42,231 nt of DNA, taken from contig CALVHR010000017.1 in the NCBI GenBank assembly GCA_944328495.1, forward strand, positions 1 through 42,231, read 5' to 3'. Below are positions 23,396 to 31,450 of the stretch, one piece after another. Position 1 is the first letter of the stretch; every line of letters starts with the position of its first letter. A model generated the notes under the pieces. That model ran no database searches, had not been told where the DNA came from, and saw only the letters and a list, made by a program, of their open reading frames with translations. The position numbers and the translations under genes are program-made. The stretch is from an uncultured Clostridia bacterium. Its GTDB lineage: Bacteria > Bacillota > Clostridia > Christensenellales > Borkfalkiaceae.

Positions 23396-25267
23396 TCACT
23401 TCCGTGTACTCAAATATACCATCAGTACCGCCACGTCTGCGGGGGACACGCCCGAAATGCGGCCTGCCTGCCCGAGGTTTTCGGGTCGGATCTTGTTGAG
23501 CTTTTGCCGTGCTTCCAGGCGAAGGCCTGCGATCTGTTCATAATCGATGTCGTCCGGTAATTTTTTGTCTTCCAGTTTTTTCGCTTTTTCGATCTGTTCC
23601 AGCCCGCGCTTCAAGTATCCTTCGTATTTGATATCGATCACGGCGGTTTCAATGTCGTCTTTCCGTTCGTTTTGCAGGATGCCGAACTCCGCGCAGATCT
23701 CCTCGACGGAAATGCCGCGGCGCAGCATATCGGCGTACGAAACGCCGCCTGCGGGCGAGGGGTTGTTGTGTGCGGTCAGAAAATCGCCGCACCGTTTGGG
23801 CGAAACGCGCTCTTCCAACACTTTTGCAATGCGGGCGATCGCCTGTTTGCGCTGTAAAAACCGCTGGTAGCGTTCCTCTGTGACCAATCCTGCCGCATAC
23901 CCTTTTTCGGTCAGTCTGAGGTCGGCATTGTCTTGACGAAGGTGAATGCGATGCTCGGCGCGGGAGGTCATCATGCGGTAGGGCTCGTTGGTTCCCTTCG
24001 TCACGAGATCGTCGATGAGTACGCCGATGTACGCTTCGTCCCTTCGCAAAATGAGGGGGTCTTTGCCGCGCAGTTTGAGTGAAGCGTTCAGCCCCGCGAC
24101 AAGTCCCTGCGCCGCCGCCTCTTCGTAGCCGCTCGTGCCGTTGATCTGTCCGGCGGTGTACAGTCCCTCCACCTTTTTGAATTCGAGGGTGGGATATACG
24201 TCGAGTGTGTCGATGCAGTCATATTCGATGGCATAGGCATAGCGCATGATGCGCACGTGTTCCAGCCCGGGTACCGTGCGATACATGGCGCGCTGTACAT
24301 CGTGGGGCAGGGAGGAAGACATTCCCTGCACATATACTTCGTTTGAATCCGCGCATTCGGGTTCGAGGAAGATCTGATGCCGCTCTTTGTCGGCAAACCG
24401 CACGACTTTGTCCTCGATCGAGGGGCAGTAGCGCGGTCCCGTTCCTTTGATCATGCCCGAAAACAGGGGGGAACGATGCAGGTTGGCACGGATGATCTCG
24501 TGCGTCTTTTCGTTGGTGTAAGTGAGATAGCAGGGCAGCTGTTTTTGCGGCACGCCGTCCGAAAGATAGGAAAAGGGATAGATATTGTGCTCCCCTTCCT
24601 GGATCTCGCATTTGGAATAATCGACGGTGCGTCCGTCCACGCGCGCGGGGGTACCCGTTTTGAATCGCCGCACCGAAAAACCCAGCCGCACAAGATCGGC
24701 AGTGAGTTCGTTGGCGGGCGCGAATCCGTTGGGCCCCGAACTTTGGCGGAACTCTCCCGCGATGACGGCGCCTTTGAGGTACACGCCCGTGGCGAGGATG
24801 ACGGCGCGGGCGCGTATGATCTCGCCGAAGGTGGTCTTTACGCCGCATACTTTCCCGTTTTCTGTCAAGATCTGCGCCGCTTCGCCCTGTAAAATCGTCA
24901 GGTTCGGCGTATTTTCCAGCGTTTTTTTCATCTGCATGTGGTACGCGTGTTTGTCCGCCTGGGCGCGCAGGCTCTGTACCGCTGCGCCCTTTCCCACGTT
25001 GAGCATGCGCATTTGGAGCGCGGTCTTGTCCGCATTGATGCCCATTTCGCCGCCGAGCGCATCGATCTCGCGCACAAGCTGACCTTTGGCGGTGCCTCCT
25101 ACCGAAGGGTTGCACGCCATGAACGCGATGCTGTCGAGGTTGAGGGAGAGAATAAGGGTGGGAATGCCCGTCCGCGCGAGGGCGAGGGCGGCTTCGCAGC
25201 CCGCGTGTCCCGCTCCGACGACCACGGCTTCATATCCGTCTGTGTAAAATTCGTTGGTAACTTCCAT
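23396..25267 (-). CDS. mnmG: tRNA uridine 5-carboxymethylaminomethyl modification enzyme MnmG (GidA)
   Basis: 623 residues, normal length. FAD-binding GAGHAGCE at 18-25 and the long conserved NPSVGGTAKGQLVREIDALGGEMG stretch are diagnostic, as are the RTVDYSKCEIQEGEH and NGTSGYEEAAAQGLVAG segments. With MnmE it installs the cmnm5 group on the wobble uridine of several tRNAs. The start at 25267 is chosen to match family length; an ATG pair 54 nt upstream is in frame but falls in a terminator hairpin. mnmE is not next to it. Follows dnaA on the same strand with about 94 bp between. Confidence 0.95.
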   Translation of the reverse strand: MEVTNEFYTDGYEAVVVGAGHAGCEAALALARTGIPTLILSLNLDSIAFMACNPSVGGTAKGQLVREIDALGGEMGINADKTALQMRMLNVGKGAAVQSLRAQADKHAYHMQMKKTLENTPNLTILQGEAAQILTENGKVCGVKTTFGEIIRARAVILATGVYLKGAVIAGEFRQSSGPNGFAPANELTADLVRLGFSVRRFKTGTPARVDGRTVDYSKCEIQEGEHNIYPFSYLSDGVPQKQLPCYLTYTNEKTHEIIRANLHRSPLFSGMIKGTGPRYCPSIEDKVVRFADKERHQIFLEPECADSNEVYVQGMSSSLPHDVQRAMYRTVPGLEHVRIMRYAYAIEYDCIDTLDVYPTLEFKKVEGLYTAGQINGTSGYEEAAAQGLVAGLNASLKLRGKDPLILRRDEAYIGVLIDDLVTKGTNEPYRMMTSRAEHRIHLRQDNADLRLTEKGYAAGLVTEERYQRFLQRKQAIARIAKVLEERVSPKRCGDFLTAHNNPSPAGGVSYADMLRRGISVEEICAEFGILQNERKDDIETAVIDIKYEGYLKRGLEQIEKAKKLEDKKLPDDIDYEQIAGLRLEARQKLNKIRPENLGQAGRISGVSPADVAVLMVYLSTRK

Positions 25268-25290
25268 AAACTGCCTGTCCGAAAATGCAA

Positions 25291-25318
25291 ATGCAGAATG
25301 CCGTTTTACATTCTGCAT
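25291..25318 (-). terminator. Hairpin after dnaA
   Basis: A 10-bp stem ATGCAGAATG/CATTCTGCAT with an 8-nt loop and, on minus, TTGCATTTTCGG after it. A plausible but weak terminator 44 bp past the dnaA stop. Confidence 0.5.
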
Positions 25319-25361
25319 CATGTGTGGAATTTTTTGGCGCTGTTTTGCGCCTTTGTAATGA

Positions 25362-26711
25362 TTACTGTTTTAAAATAATGTTGCGGATGTCTTCCACCTC
25401 TTTGGCGACGCGGTCGTTGATCTTGATGAGATTGGCGACTTTTTCGCGGGAGTGGATGACGGTGGTGTGGTCTCTTCCGCCCATTGCTTCGCCGATGGAG
25501 ACGAGCGGTATGTTCATGATCTCGCACATGAGGTACGCGCAGATCTGGCGGGGCTGTACGAGCTCTTTTTTCTTGCTTTTGCCGAGCAATTTGTCGCGCG
25601 TGATCTTATAAAAGGAGCAAACGCTGCCGATGATTTTTTCGGAAGTGATCGTTTCGTGCTCTTCGCTGACCGCTTCGTTGAGCGCGGTCGCGGCGAGGCT
25701 GAGGGTAATGGGTTTTTCGTGCAATTTGCTTGCGAAAATAACCTTAGTCAGTCTGCCTTCGAGGGTACGCACGTCGGTGCCCGAGTCGCGCGCAAGGAAT
25801 TCGAGAACGTCGGGCGGAATGACCGCTTTGCGTTCGTATGCTTTCTGTTTTAAGATCGCGATCTTGGTTTCGGTATCGGGCGGCTGAATATCCGCGATGA
25901 GCCCGCCTTCGAAGCGAGTGCGCAGACGTTCTTCGAGGGTTGCGATCTCCTTGGGCGGAACGTCGGACGTGAGCACGATCTGTTTGTTTTCCGCCTGCAA
26001 GGCATTGAACGTATGGAACAATTCTTCCTGTACAGCCTGCTTTTTGGCGAGAAACTGCACGTCGTCGATGAGCAGGACATTGACACTGCGGTAACGGTTG
26101 CGGAATTTTGCCTGCATGTCGCGGTTGTTGCCCTTGTTCAGGTAGATGGAATCGATCAGCTCGTTGATAAATTTCTCGCAGGTGGTGTAGAGCACGCGCA
26201 GCCCCGGTTTATACTGATTGATATAGTTCGCGATGGATTGCATGAGGTGGGTCTTGCCCAGCCCGGACGCGCCGTAGATGTAAAGCGGGTTAAAATTTGC
26301 GCCCGGATTTTTTGCGACGGCTTTTGCGGCGGCGAGCACAAACTCGTTGCTTTTGCCCGCCACGAACGATTCGAAAGTGTAGCGCGGATCGATGGGCGCA
26401 GGGGAATAGTCCTCGCCGTCCTCTTCGTCCACGCTGGTGAAGACGACGTCGTCGCTGCCTTCCACGACCAGTTCGAAATCGGTGATGCCGGTATCCGCCT
26501 TGCGGATGGCGTCTTTCATCTTTTCGGTCAGGTTTTTGCCGATATAATTTGCAAAAAACTCGGTATCGGTGCGCAGAACGATCTTGGTTCCGTCGATGTC
26601 CACGGGTACGAGTTTGGAAAGATAGGTTTTATAGGTGACGGTCGAGATGGACGCTTCCAAAATTTCCCGAATTTTTTTCCATAAAATTTCATATTGGTTG
26701 TTTTCGGACAT
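25362..26711 (-). CDS. dnaA: Chromosomal replication initiator DnaA
   Basis: 449 residues with all four domains. Domain I helical N-terminus, a short acidic linker (VDEEDGEDYSP, about 94-104), AAA+ domain with Walker A GASGLGKTH (147-155) and Walker B LLIDDVQF (213-220), and the C-terminal DNA-binding signature GGRDHTTVIHSREK. Binds DnaA boxes and opens the origin. ATG at 26711 with GAGGGGG; an in-frame TTG five codons upstream falls on the Shine-Dalgarno and is rejected. Neighbours are unusual: mnmG downstream and recF divergent, with no dnaN next door. Confidence 0.97.
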   Translation of the reverse strand: MSENNQYEILWKKIREILEASISTVTYKTYLSKLVPVDIDGTKIVLRTDTEFFANYIGKNLTEKMKDAIRKADTGITDFELVVEGSDDVVFTSVDEEDGEDYSPAPIDPRYTFESFVAGKSNEFVLAAAKAVAKNPGANFNPLYIYGASGLGKTHLMQSIANYINQYKPGLRVLYTTCEKFINELIDSIYLNKGNNRDMQAKFRNRYRSVNVLLIDDVQFLAKKQAVQEELFHTFNALQAENKQIVLTSDVPPKEIATLEERLRTRFEGGLIADIQPPDTETKIAILKQKAYERKAVIPPDVLEFLARDSGTDVRTLEGRLTKVIFASKLHEKPITLSLAATALNEAVSEEHETITSEKIIGSVCSFYKITRDKLLGKSKKKELVQPRQICAYLMCEIMNIPLVSIGEAMGGRDHTTVIHSREKVANLIKINDRVAKEVEDIRNIILKQ

Positions 26712-26730
26712 AAATCCCCCTCGCAATATT

Positions 26731-26759
26731 TTGTCTTTGATCGTAAGATGTGGTATAAT
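26731..26759 (+). promoter_or_regulatory. Sigma-A promoter for recF
   Basis: TTGTCT (26731-26736), 17-bp spacer, TATAAT (26754-26759). Predicted start near 26766, leaving a leader of about 108 nt before recF. Same hexamers as the opposing dnaA promoter. Confidence 0.75.
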
Positions 26760-26792
26760 AGAACTACGGCAAGCCGCCGAAGTACGATTTCT

Positions 26793-26821
26793 ATTATAAT
26801 ATAAATTGCAGCGAAAGACAA
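26793..26821 (-). promoter_or_regulatory. Sigma-A promoter for dnaA
   Basis: On minus, TTGTCT (26821-26816), 17-bp spacer, TATAAT (26798-26793). Predicted start near 26786, about 75 nt before the dnaA ATG. It faces the recF promoter, so the two 5' ends overlap by about 20 nt. Confidence 0.75.
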
Positions 26822-26871
26822 GCTAAATGGGAGCCTGTCTTGCGGAAAAAATTTGGCGGCGCAGGAAATTG

Positions 26872-26880
26872 TTATGCACA
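26872..26880 (+). promoter_or_regulatory. Single consensus DnaA box over the recF start codon
   Basis: TTATGCACA matches TTATNCACA exactly; the recF ATG is inside it. It is the only perfect box seen between dnaA and recF, so it may be regulatory or chance rather than an origin. Confidence 0.4.
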
Positions 26881-27959
26881 TTGAAACGCTTCGCCTTCAA
26901 AATTTCAGAAATTATGCCGACGAGGAGTTCACCTTTGACGAAGGTCTGAACGTGCTGTACGGCAAGAACGCACAGGGCAAAACCAACTGCGCCGAGGCGG
27001 TGTTTTATCTTTGCGCGGGGGTATCGCCGCGCACATCGCGGGACAAGCAGATGATCCGTGCGGGGGAAAGCTGCGCCTGCATTGCGGCGACGGCGAAGAC
27101 GCGTTTCGGCACGGTGACGATCGAGGCGGACATTCGCGAAACGGGCAGGGAAGTGCGTGTGAACGGCAGCCGCATCGCCCGCAATGCCGATCTTCTCGGG
27201 AACATCAACGGCGTGTTTTTCAGTCCCGGAGAGCTGCGCCTCATTCAGGACGGTCCCGATGAGCGGAGGCGCTTTCTCAATGTGTCCATTTCTCAGTTAT
27301 ACCGCAGTTATTACACGGCGCTCGTGCGCTACAATAAGATCCTCGAACAGCGCAATGCGCTCTTAAAAGAGAGGGACGTATCCCTCATTTTTGAGACATT
27401 GCCGGTTTGGGATGTGCAACTTTGCCGCTATGCGGCGGAGATCGTGGCGCGGCGGAGTGAATTTATTTCCATGCTTTCGCCCATTGCGGCGGAAAAGCAC
27501 GCGCGGCTCACCGACAAAGCGGAAGAACTCGAGATCCGTGCGGAAAAGCAGTACGGCAAGACGCGCGAAGAGATCGAGGCCAAACTTTCCGAAGAATTTT
27601 CGCGCAATTATGAGCGGGATATACGGCTGGGGTTTACGGGCTCGGGACCGCATCGCGACGATCTGAAAATTTTGATCGGCGGTACGGAAGCGCGCATATA
27701 CGGTTCGCAGGGGCAGGCACGCACTGCCGCGCTCGCCCTCAAACTTGCCGAAACGGAGATTTTCAAACGCCTTTCGGGGGAAAGCCCCGTACTGATTTTG
27801 GACGACGTGATGAGCGAACTCGATCTTTCCAGGCGCCGCAAACTTCTCGCCGAGATCGACGGGATGCAGACCATCCTTACATGCACGCACACCGAAAAGG
27901 TTTTGTTCGGAAAAACGGTGCACAAGATCCGCATCGTCGGCGGGAAAATTAAATCCTGA
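26874..27959 (+). CDS. recF: DNA replication and repair protein RecF
   Basis: 361 residues, SMC-like ABC ATPase that loads RecA at gaps. Walker A GKNAQGKT (30-37), signature GSQGQARTAALALKLAE, and Walker B PVLILDDVMSELD are all present; LRLQNFRNY at the N-terminus is the family opening. ATG at 26874 with CAGGAAA upstream; an earlier in-frame TTG is ignored. Usually follows dnaA and dnaN on the same strand, but here is divergent from dnaA. Confidence 0.95.
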   Translation: MHIETLRLQNFRNYADEEFTFDEGLNVLYGKNAQGKTNCAEAVFYLCAGVSPRTSRDKQMIRAGESCACIAATAKTRFGTVTIEADIRETGREVRVNGSRIARNADLLGNINGVFFSPGELRLIQDGPDERRRFLNVSISQLYRSYYTALVRYNKILEQRNALLKERDVSLIFETLPVWDVQLCRYAAEIVARRSEFISMLSPIAAEKHARLTDKAEELEIRAEKQYGKTREEIEAKLSEEFSRNYERDIRLGFTGSGPHRDDLKILIGGTEARIYGSQGQARTAALALKLAETEIFKRLSGESPVLILDDVMSELDLSRRRKLLAEIDGMQTILTCTHTEKVLFGKTVHKIRIVGGKIKS

Positions 27960-28015
27960 CCCGAACAGTATAGCATCGACGATCGGTTTTTCCAAAGCTG
28001 TAAGACAAAAAATAA

Positions 28016-28069
28016 AACAACCGAAGCCCCTCCGGCCCGTTCCAATGGGCCGGCGGGGCTTCGGTTGTT
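28016..28069 (+). terminator. Long hairpin after recF
   Basis: A 23-bp stem with one mismatch (28016-28038 with 28047-28069). The right arm ends GGTTGTTGTG, so the terminal U content lies inside the stem. Confidence 0.7.
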
Positions 28070-28131
28070 GTGAAAGCTCATAAATTCTTTCATATTCCGC
28101 ATACTGCAAAAGCACAGGAGCGTAGGGAAGA

Positions 28132-29436
28132 ATGGATAAATTGACCAAAGCGATTCGGGTTGTTTTGTCCGCGGCGCTTGCCGCGGGCATTTTTGTTATC
28201 GGGTGCGGGTTTGCGCCCGCGAGGATGCCGCGCAGCTGTTTTATTGACGGCGTGAACGTATCGGGAATGCGGCTTACAGAGGCGCAGGCGCTGCTCCGCG
28301 AGCAAACGGAAAGCGCGGTGGACGGGTATTCATTGACGGTGCGAGTGGGCGGAAGAAGTTACAAATTTGCACCGCCGACGGTATATGTGAAGAGCGACTT
28401 GTCCGCGGTGCTTGCGCGCGCCCGCAAAAAAAGCGGTTCATATACTTTGCAGAAAGAAGTGGCGTTGAAAGGGGAAGAGGAGACCCTGCGCGGCATTTGC
28501 GACGATTTTTATAAAAAGAGCAGTTCCGCGCATTTTGTTTTTCAGCCGACTAAAGCGCAGCCTTTTTTATACGAGGCGGAGAAAAAAGGCAGGTTTTTGG
28601 ACGGCGCGGAGCTCAAAGCGCGCGTGCGGCAGGCTTTGCAAACGGGAGAGAGGGAAATAACGCTTTCGCCGCAGACAGAGGTCCCGTCATATACTTTGGA
28701 ACGGGCAAAGGAAGAGACTTATCTTTTGTCGACGTTTACGACCCGATACGATGCGGGAAATATATCCCGCGCGCACAATATCGCGATCGCGGCGGGCAAG
28801 ATCAGCGGAAGCGTGCTCGAAGCGGGGCAGACTTTTTCGTTCAATGCGGCGGCGGGCCCGCGCACGGCGGCGAACGGTTACCGTGAAGCGCCGATCATTT
28901 TGGACGGTGAATTTGTTTCGGGCCTGGGCGGCGGAGTGTGTCAAGTCAGCACGACGGTGTACAATGCGGCGCTTTTGGCGGGCCTCACGGTTGCGGAATA
29001 TCATCCGCACAGCCTTGCGGTGGGATATGTGGAGCCGTCGTTCGACGCGATGGTCAGCGGAGATCGCTGCGATCTGAAACTTCGCAACGATCTGGGCGGA
29101 AAAGTATATTTTGTCTGCCGAACGGGGAGCGGTGCGCTCACGGTGCAAATTTACGGGGTGCGATCGCAGGCTGTATATATTCGGGAAAGCGTGGTGACGG
29201 CGCGCATCGCGCCGCCCGAACCTGAAATTCGCGAAGGGGAAACAGACGCCGTTTTGCGCGCCGCAAAGGACGGGATCAAGAGCGAAGGATACCTTATCGT
29301 GCGGGAGGCGGGAAAGCCCGATCGCCGCATGCGCCTTCGCCGCGACAGTTACGCGAGCGTGCAGGGCATTTTACAGCAAGCGCCGCATACCGACGATTTG
29401 GTTGAAGAATCGGAGGAGCCGCAACCCGCTTCATAA
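28132..29436 (+). CDS. VanW-family cell-envelope protein
   Basis: 434 residues, exported. Basic N-terminus, hydrophobic segment 9-24, then VIGC (22-25), a plausible lipobox, so it may be a lipoprotein. The middle region (about 35-165) resembles the peptidoglycan-binding domain often found before VanW. The VanW domain spans about 200-330: LSTFTTRYDAGNISRAHNIAIA, then AGQTFSFNAAAGPRTAANGY and the cysteine-containing GLGGGVCQVSTTVYNAALLAGL. The C-terminal tail is acidic. VanW proteins are associated with cell-wall and vancomycin-resistance loci but have no settled activity. Shine-Dalgarno AGGGAAG. Promoter not clear. Confidence 0.85.
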   Translation: MDKLTKAIRVVLSAALAAGIFVIGCGFAPARMPRSCFIDGVNVSGMRLTEAQALLREQTESAVDGYSLTVRVGGRSYKFAPPTVYVKSDLSAVLARARKKSGSYTLQKEVALKGEEETLRGICDDFYKKSSSAHFVFQPTKAQPFLYEAEKKGRFLDGAELKARVRQALQTGEREITLSPQTEVPSYTLERAKEETYLLSTFTTRYDAGNISRAHNIAIAAGKISGSVLEAGQTFSFNAAAGPRTAANGYREAPIILDGEFVSGLGGGVCQVSTTVYNAALLAGLTVAEYHPHSLAVGYVEPSFDAMVSGDRCDLKLRNDLGGKVYFVCRTGSGALTVQIYGVRSQAVYIRESVVTARIAPPEPEIREGETDAVLRAAKDGIKSEGYLIVREAGKPDRRMRLRRDSYASVQGILQQAPHTDDLVEESEEPQPAS

Positions 29437-29489
29437 ATAAAAATGAACAGAACGGTCGGGCGAAAATCGGACAAGTTTCGGCAGAATCC

Positions 29490-29518
29490 TTGCGAAAATT
29501 TTTTTGTTATGGTACAAT
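29490..29518 (+). promoter_or_regulatory. Sigma-A promoter of the GNAT-like gene
   Basis: TTGCGA (29490-29495), 17-bp spacer, TACAAT (29513-29518). Confidence 0.72.
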
Positions 29519-29584
29519 GAACGCGCAAACCGTGTAAGGGCACAGCGCAAGAGGCGCCTGCCGCACGGCAAAAAGGAGAGAGTT

Positions 29585-30718
29585 ATGATCAAAATCACGG
29601 AAGTGCGTACCGCGTCGCAGAGGCGTGCATTCGCGCGTTTTCCGCTCAGGCTGTACAAAGATTGTCCGTATTATGTTCCGTCCGTGTATGCGGATGAAAA
29701 AAACATTACCATTCCCAAGAAAAATCCTTCGCTCGCCACGTGTGAGATCCGCTGTTTTCTTGCCGAAAAAGACGGAAAGATCGTCGGAAGGGCAGCGGGG
29801 ATCATTCAGAAAAAATACAATGAGATCGCAGGCAGAAAGTGCATCCGTTTCTCGCGGTTCGACTGCATCGACGATGCGGATGTCGCCAAAGCGCTTTTGG
29901 ATGCGGTGGAGTCGTTCGGCAGAGAGCGCGGTATGGACACCGTTCACGGCCCGTGGGGATTCAACGATCAGGATCGCGAAGGAATGCTTACGTACGGTTT
30001 TGAACGCCGCGCTACCTACGCGACCAATTATAATTACCCTTATTACGAAAAACTCGTTCGGGATTTGGGATTTACGGACGAAAGCGAATGGGTGGAATAT
30101 GCGTTCAAGGTTCCCGAAAAGGTGGACGAGCGCATTGCGCACGTAGCATCGTTCATTCAGCGCAAGCTGGGATTGAAAGAGATCGCGGGCACGGCGCCCA
30201 TGCGCAAACTCATCCCTGTGTACGGGCCCAAAGCGCTGGCTATGGTGAATGAGGCTTATGCTTCGCTGGATTGTTATGTACCCGTCGAAGGCAAAGTCGT
30301 GGACGCGGTCTTGCGGCAGTTTGCGACCGTCATCAATCCCCGCTATTTTTCCTTGCTGACGGATAAGAACGACGAGGTCGTCGCGATGGCGGTCATGCTC
30401 CCGTCCATCTGCGAACCTCTGCAAAAGAGCGGCGGCAGAATGACGCCGCTGACGATTTTGCGTCTGTTGCGTGCGATCGCAAAGCCCAAAGAATTGGAGA
30501 TGGTGCTCATTGCGGTGCGTCCCGATTACCAGAAAAAGGGCCTGAATTCGATCATGATTTCGCGCATTTTACAAAATATCATTGACGACAAAATCGAAAA
30601 GGTTGAATCCAATCCGGAACTCGTCACCAATACAGCCGTGCAGGAGCAGTGGGAAGTGTTGGAACGCTATATTGTAAAGCGCCGCAAGTGTTTTACAAAA
30701 CCCATCGCAAAGGAATGA
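29585..30718 (+). CDS. GNAT-fold N-acetyltransferase-like protein (YghO type), function unknown
   Basis: 377 residues, soluble. Opens FARFPLRLYKDCPYYVPSV and has FLAEKDGKIVGRAAGII followed later by GPWGFNDQDREGMLTYGFE and YNYPYYEKL, matching the family of large GNAT-like proteins annotated YghO. A second acetyltransferase-like region near the C-terminus has LLTDKNDEVVAMAVMLPSI and AVRPDYQKKGLNSIMI, the latter resembling the acetyl-CoA pyrophosphate loop. Substrate unknown. Start ATG with AAGGAGAG. Single gene, ended by a strong bidirectional terminator. Confidence 0.78.
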   Translation: MIKITEVRTASQRRAFARFPLRLYKDCPYYVPSVYADEKNITIPKKNPSLATCEIRCFLAEKDGKIVGRAAGIIQKKYNEIAGRKCIRFSRFDCIDDADVAKALLDAVESFGRERGMDTVHGPWGFNDQDREGMLTYGFERRATYATNYNYPYYEKLVRDLGFTDESEWVEYAFKVPEKVDERIAHVASFIQRKLGLKEIAGTAPMRKLIPVYGPKALAMVNEAYASLDCYVPVEGKVVDAVLRQFATVINPRYFSLLTDKNDEVVAMAVMLPSICEPLQKSGGRMTPLTILRLLRAIAKPKELEMVLIAVRPDYQKKGLNSIMISRILQNIIDDKIEKVESNPELVTNTAVQEQWEVLERYIVKRRKCFTKPIAKE

Positions 30719-30736
30719 TTTTCATAAGAAAAGTAA

Positions 30737-30785
30737 ACACACCGCGGCGGTACCCGTAGAAAATCGGGGTACCGCCGCGGTGTGT
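30737..30785. terminator. Bidirectional intrinsic terminator
   Basis: A 19-bp stem (30737-30755 with 30767-30785), 11-nt loop, then TTTTTG on plus. It ends the GNAT-like gene and the convergent XRE gene. Confidence 0.88.
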
Positions 30786-30802
30786 TTTTTGCTGTAATTT
30801 AT

Positions 30803-31036
30803 TCAGTCTTGTGTTCTTCCAGCCAAAAAATCCAACGAAACGTCATAAAAATCGGCAAGGGCGATCAGGTTGGACAAAGTCGGCTCACGAAGTTCGTTTT
30901 CCCAAAGGCTGATCAGCCCTTTGCTTACGCCGATTGCCGCTGCGATCTGCACCTGCGTGATCCCTTTTTCCGAGCGCAGTTCTTTCAGCCGTTCCGAAAA
31001 TTTGACTTTTGCTTGTTCGCTGTTTTTGCAACTCAT
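30803..31036 (-). CDS. XRE-family transcriptional regulator
   Basis: 77 residues, essentially a single Cro/CI helix-turn-helix: FSERLKELRSEKGITQVQIAAAIGVSKGLISLWENELREPTLSNLIALADFYDVSLDFLAGRTQD. No sensory or dimerisation domain follows, so regulation is probably by concentration. ATG with AAGGGGG. Its promoter overlaps a symmetric site CTTACAATAGTAAG, with a second similar site in the leader, so it likely represses itself and the opposing promoter. No phage or toxin gene accompanies it. Confidence 0.88.
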   Translation of the reverse strand: MSCKNSEQAKVKFSERLKELRSEKGITQVQIAAAIGVSKGLISLWENELREPTLSNLIALADFYDVSLDFLAGRTQD

Positions 31037-31076
31037 ATCCGTTTCCCCCTTGAGATGTCTTCGATGCTTTTAGTTT

Positions 31077-31119
31077 CTCACTTTTGTAAGAAAAATACTT
31101 GACTTCTTACAATAGTAAG
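31077..31119. promoter_or_regulatory. Two putative operators for the XRE regulator
   Basis: Site 1, CTCACTTTTGTAAG (31077-31090), and site 2, CTTACAATAGTAAG (31106-31119), fit CTYAC-N4-GTAAG. Centres are 29 bp apart. Site 2 is a perfect 5+5 inverted repeat. Confidence 0.65.
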
Positions 31120-31140
31120 TGTTAGAATGATTTTGGTCAA
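31099..31140. promoter_or_regulatory. Overlapping divergent promoters at the XRE operator
   Basis: Minus (XRE gene): TTGACC (31140-31135), 17-bp spacer, TACTAT (31117-31112). Plus: TTGACT (31099-31104), 18-bp spacer, TAGAAT (31123-31128). Operator site 2 covers the minus -10 and the plus spacer. Confidence 0.65.
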
Positions 31141-31216
31141 GAAGGTCGTTTTTGAGAAAAAACGGAGCATACGCGTTTTTAAATGCGGGGAAAAACAAAT
31201 GATAAATATATAGGGG

Positions 31217-31251
31217 CAAGCGCGCCGCGGCAAAATGCCGCGGCGCGCTTG
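31217..31251 (+). terminator. Strong hairpin ending the short divergent transcript
   Basis: A 16-bp perfect stem (31217-31232 with 31236-31251), loop AAA, then TATTTGTTG. From the plus promoter this leaves a transcript of about 120 nt with no convincing protein. The rest of 31252-31372 is AT-rich with nothing identified. Confidence 0.6.
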
Positions 31252-31372
31252 TATTTGTTGGGTGCGTGTTTGATTTTATGCGCGCAGGCTCGGCTTTTAT
31301 TCGGAAGCATGAAAAAATGTTTCACGCAAAAAAGCGTTCTTTTAACTTTTTTATCTTTCGACAAATTTATAC

Positions 31373-31401
31373 TTGATAAATTGCGAATATTTTGTTACAA
31401 T
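31373..31401 (+). promoter_or_regulatory. Sigma-A promoter of asnS
   Basis: TTGATA (31373-31378), 17-bp spacer, TACAAT (31396-31401). The leader of about 43 nt is too short for a T-box. Confidence 0.75.
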
Positions 31402-31450
31402 ATTAAGAAAATAAAATGCGGGATTCTAAGCACGAGCGGAGATAAAAGTT

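Noticed and set aside
26712-26873. Replication origin between dnaA and recF
   Set aside because: Only one perfect DnaA box and no clear box cluster or unwinding element. Not enough to annotate oriC.
30803-31260. Prophage remnant around the XRE regulator
   Set aside because: The operator arrangement resembles a phage switch, but no integrase, attachment repeat or phage structural gene is nearby.
31402-31450. T-box leader for asnS
   Set aside because: The promoter at 31373-31401 leaves about 43 nt, far too short, and no T-box sequence was seen.
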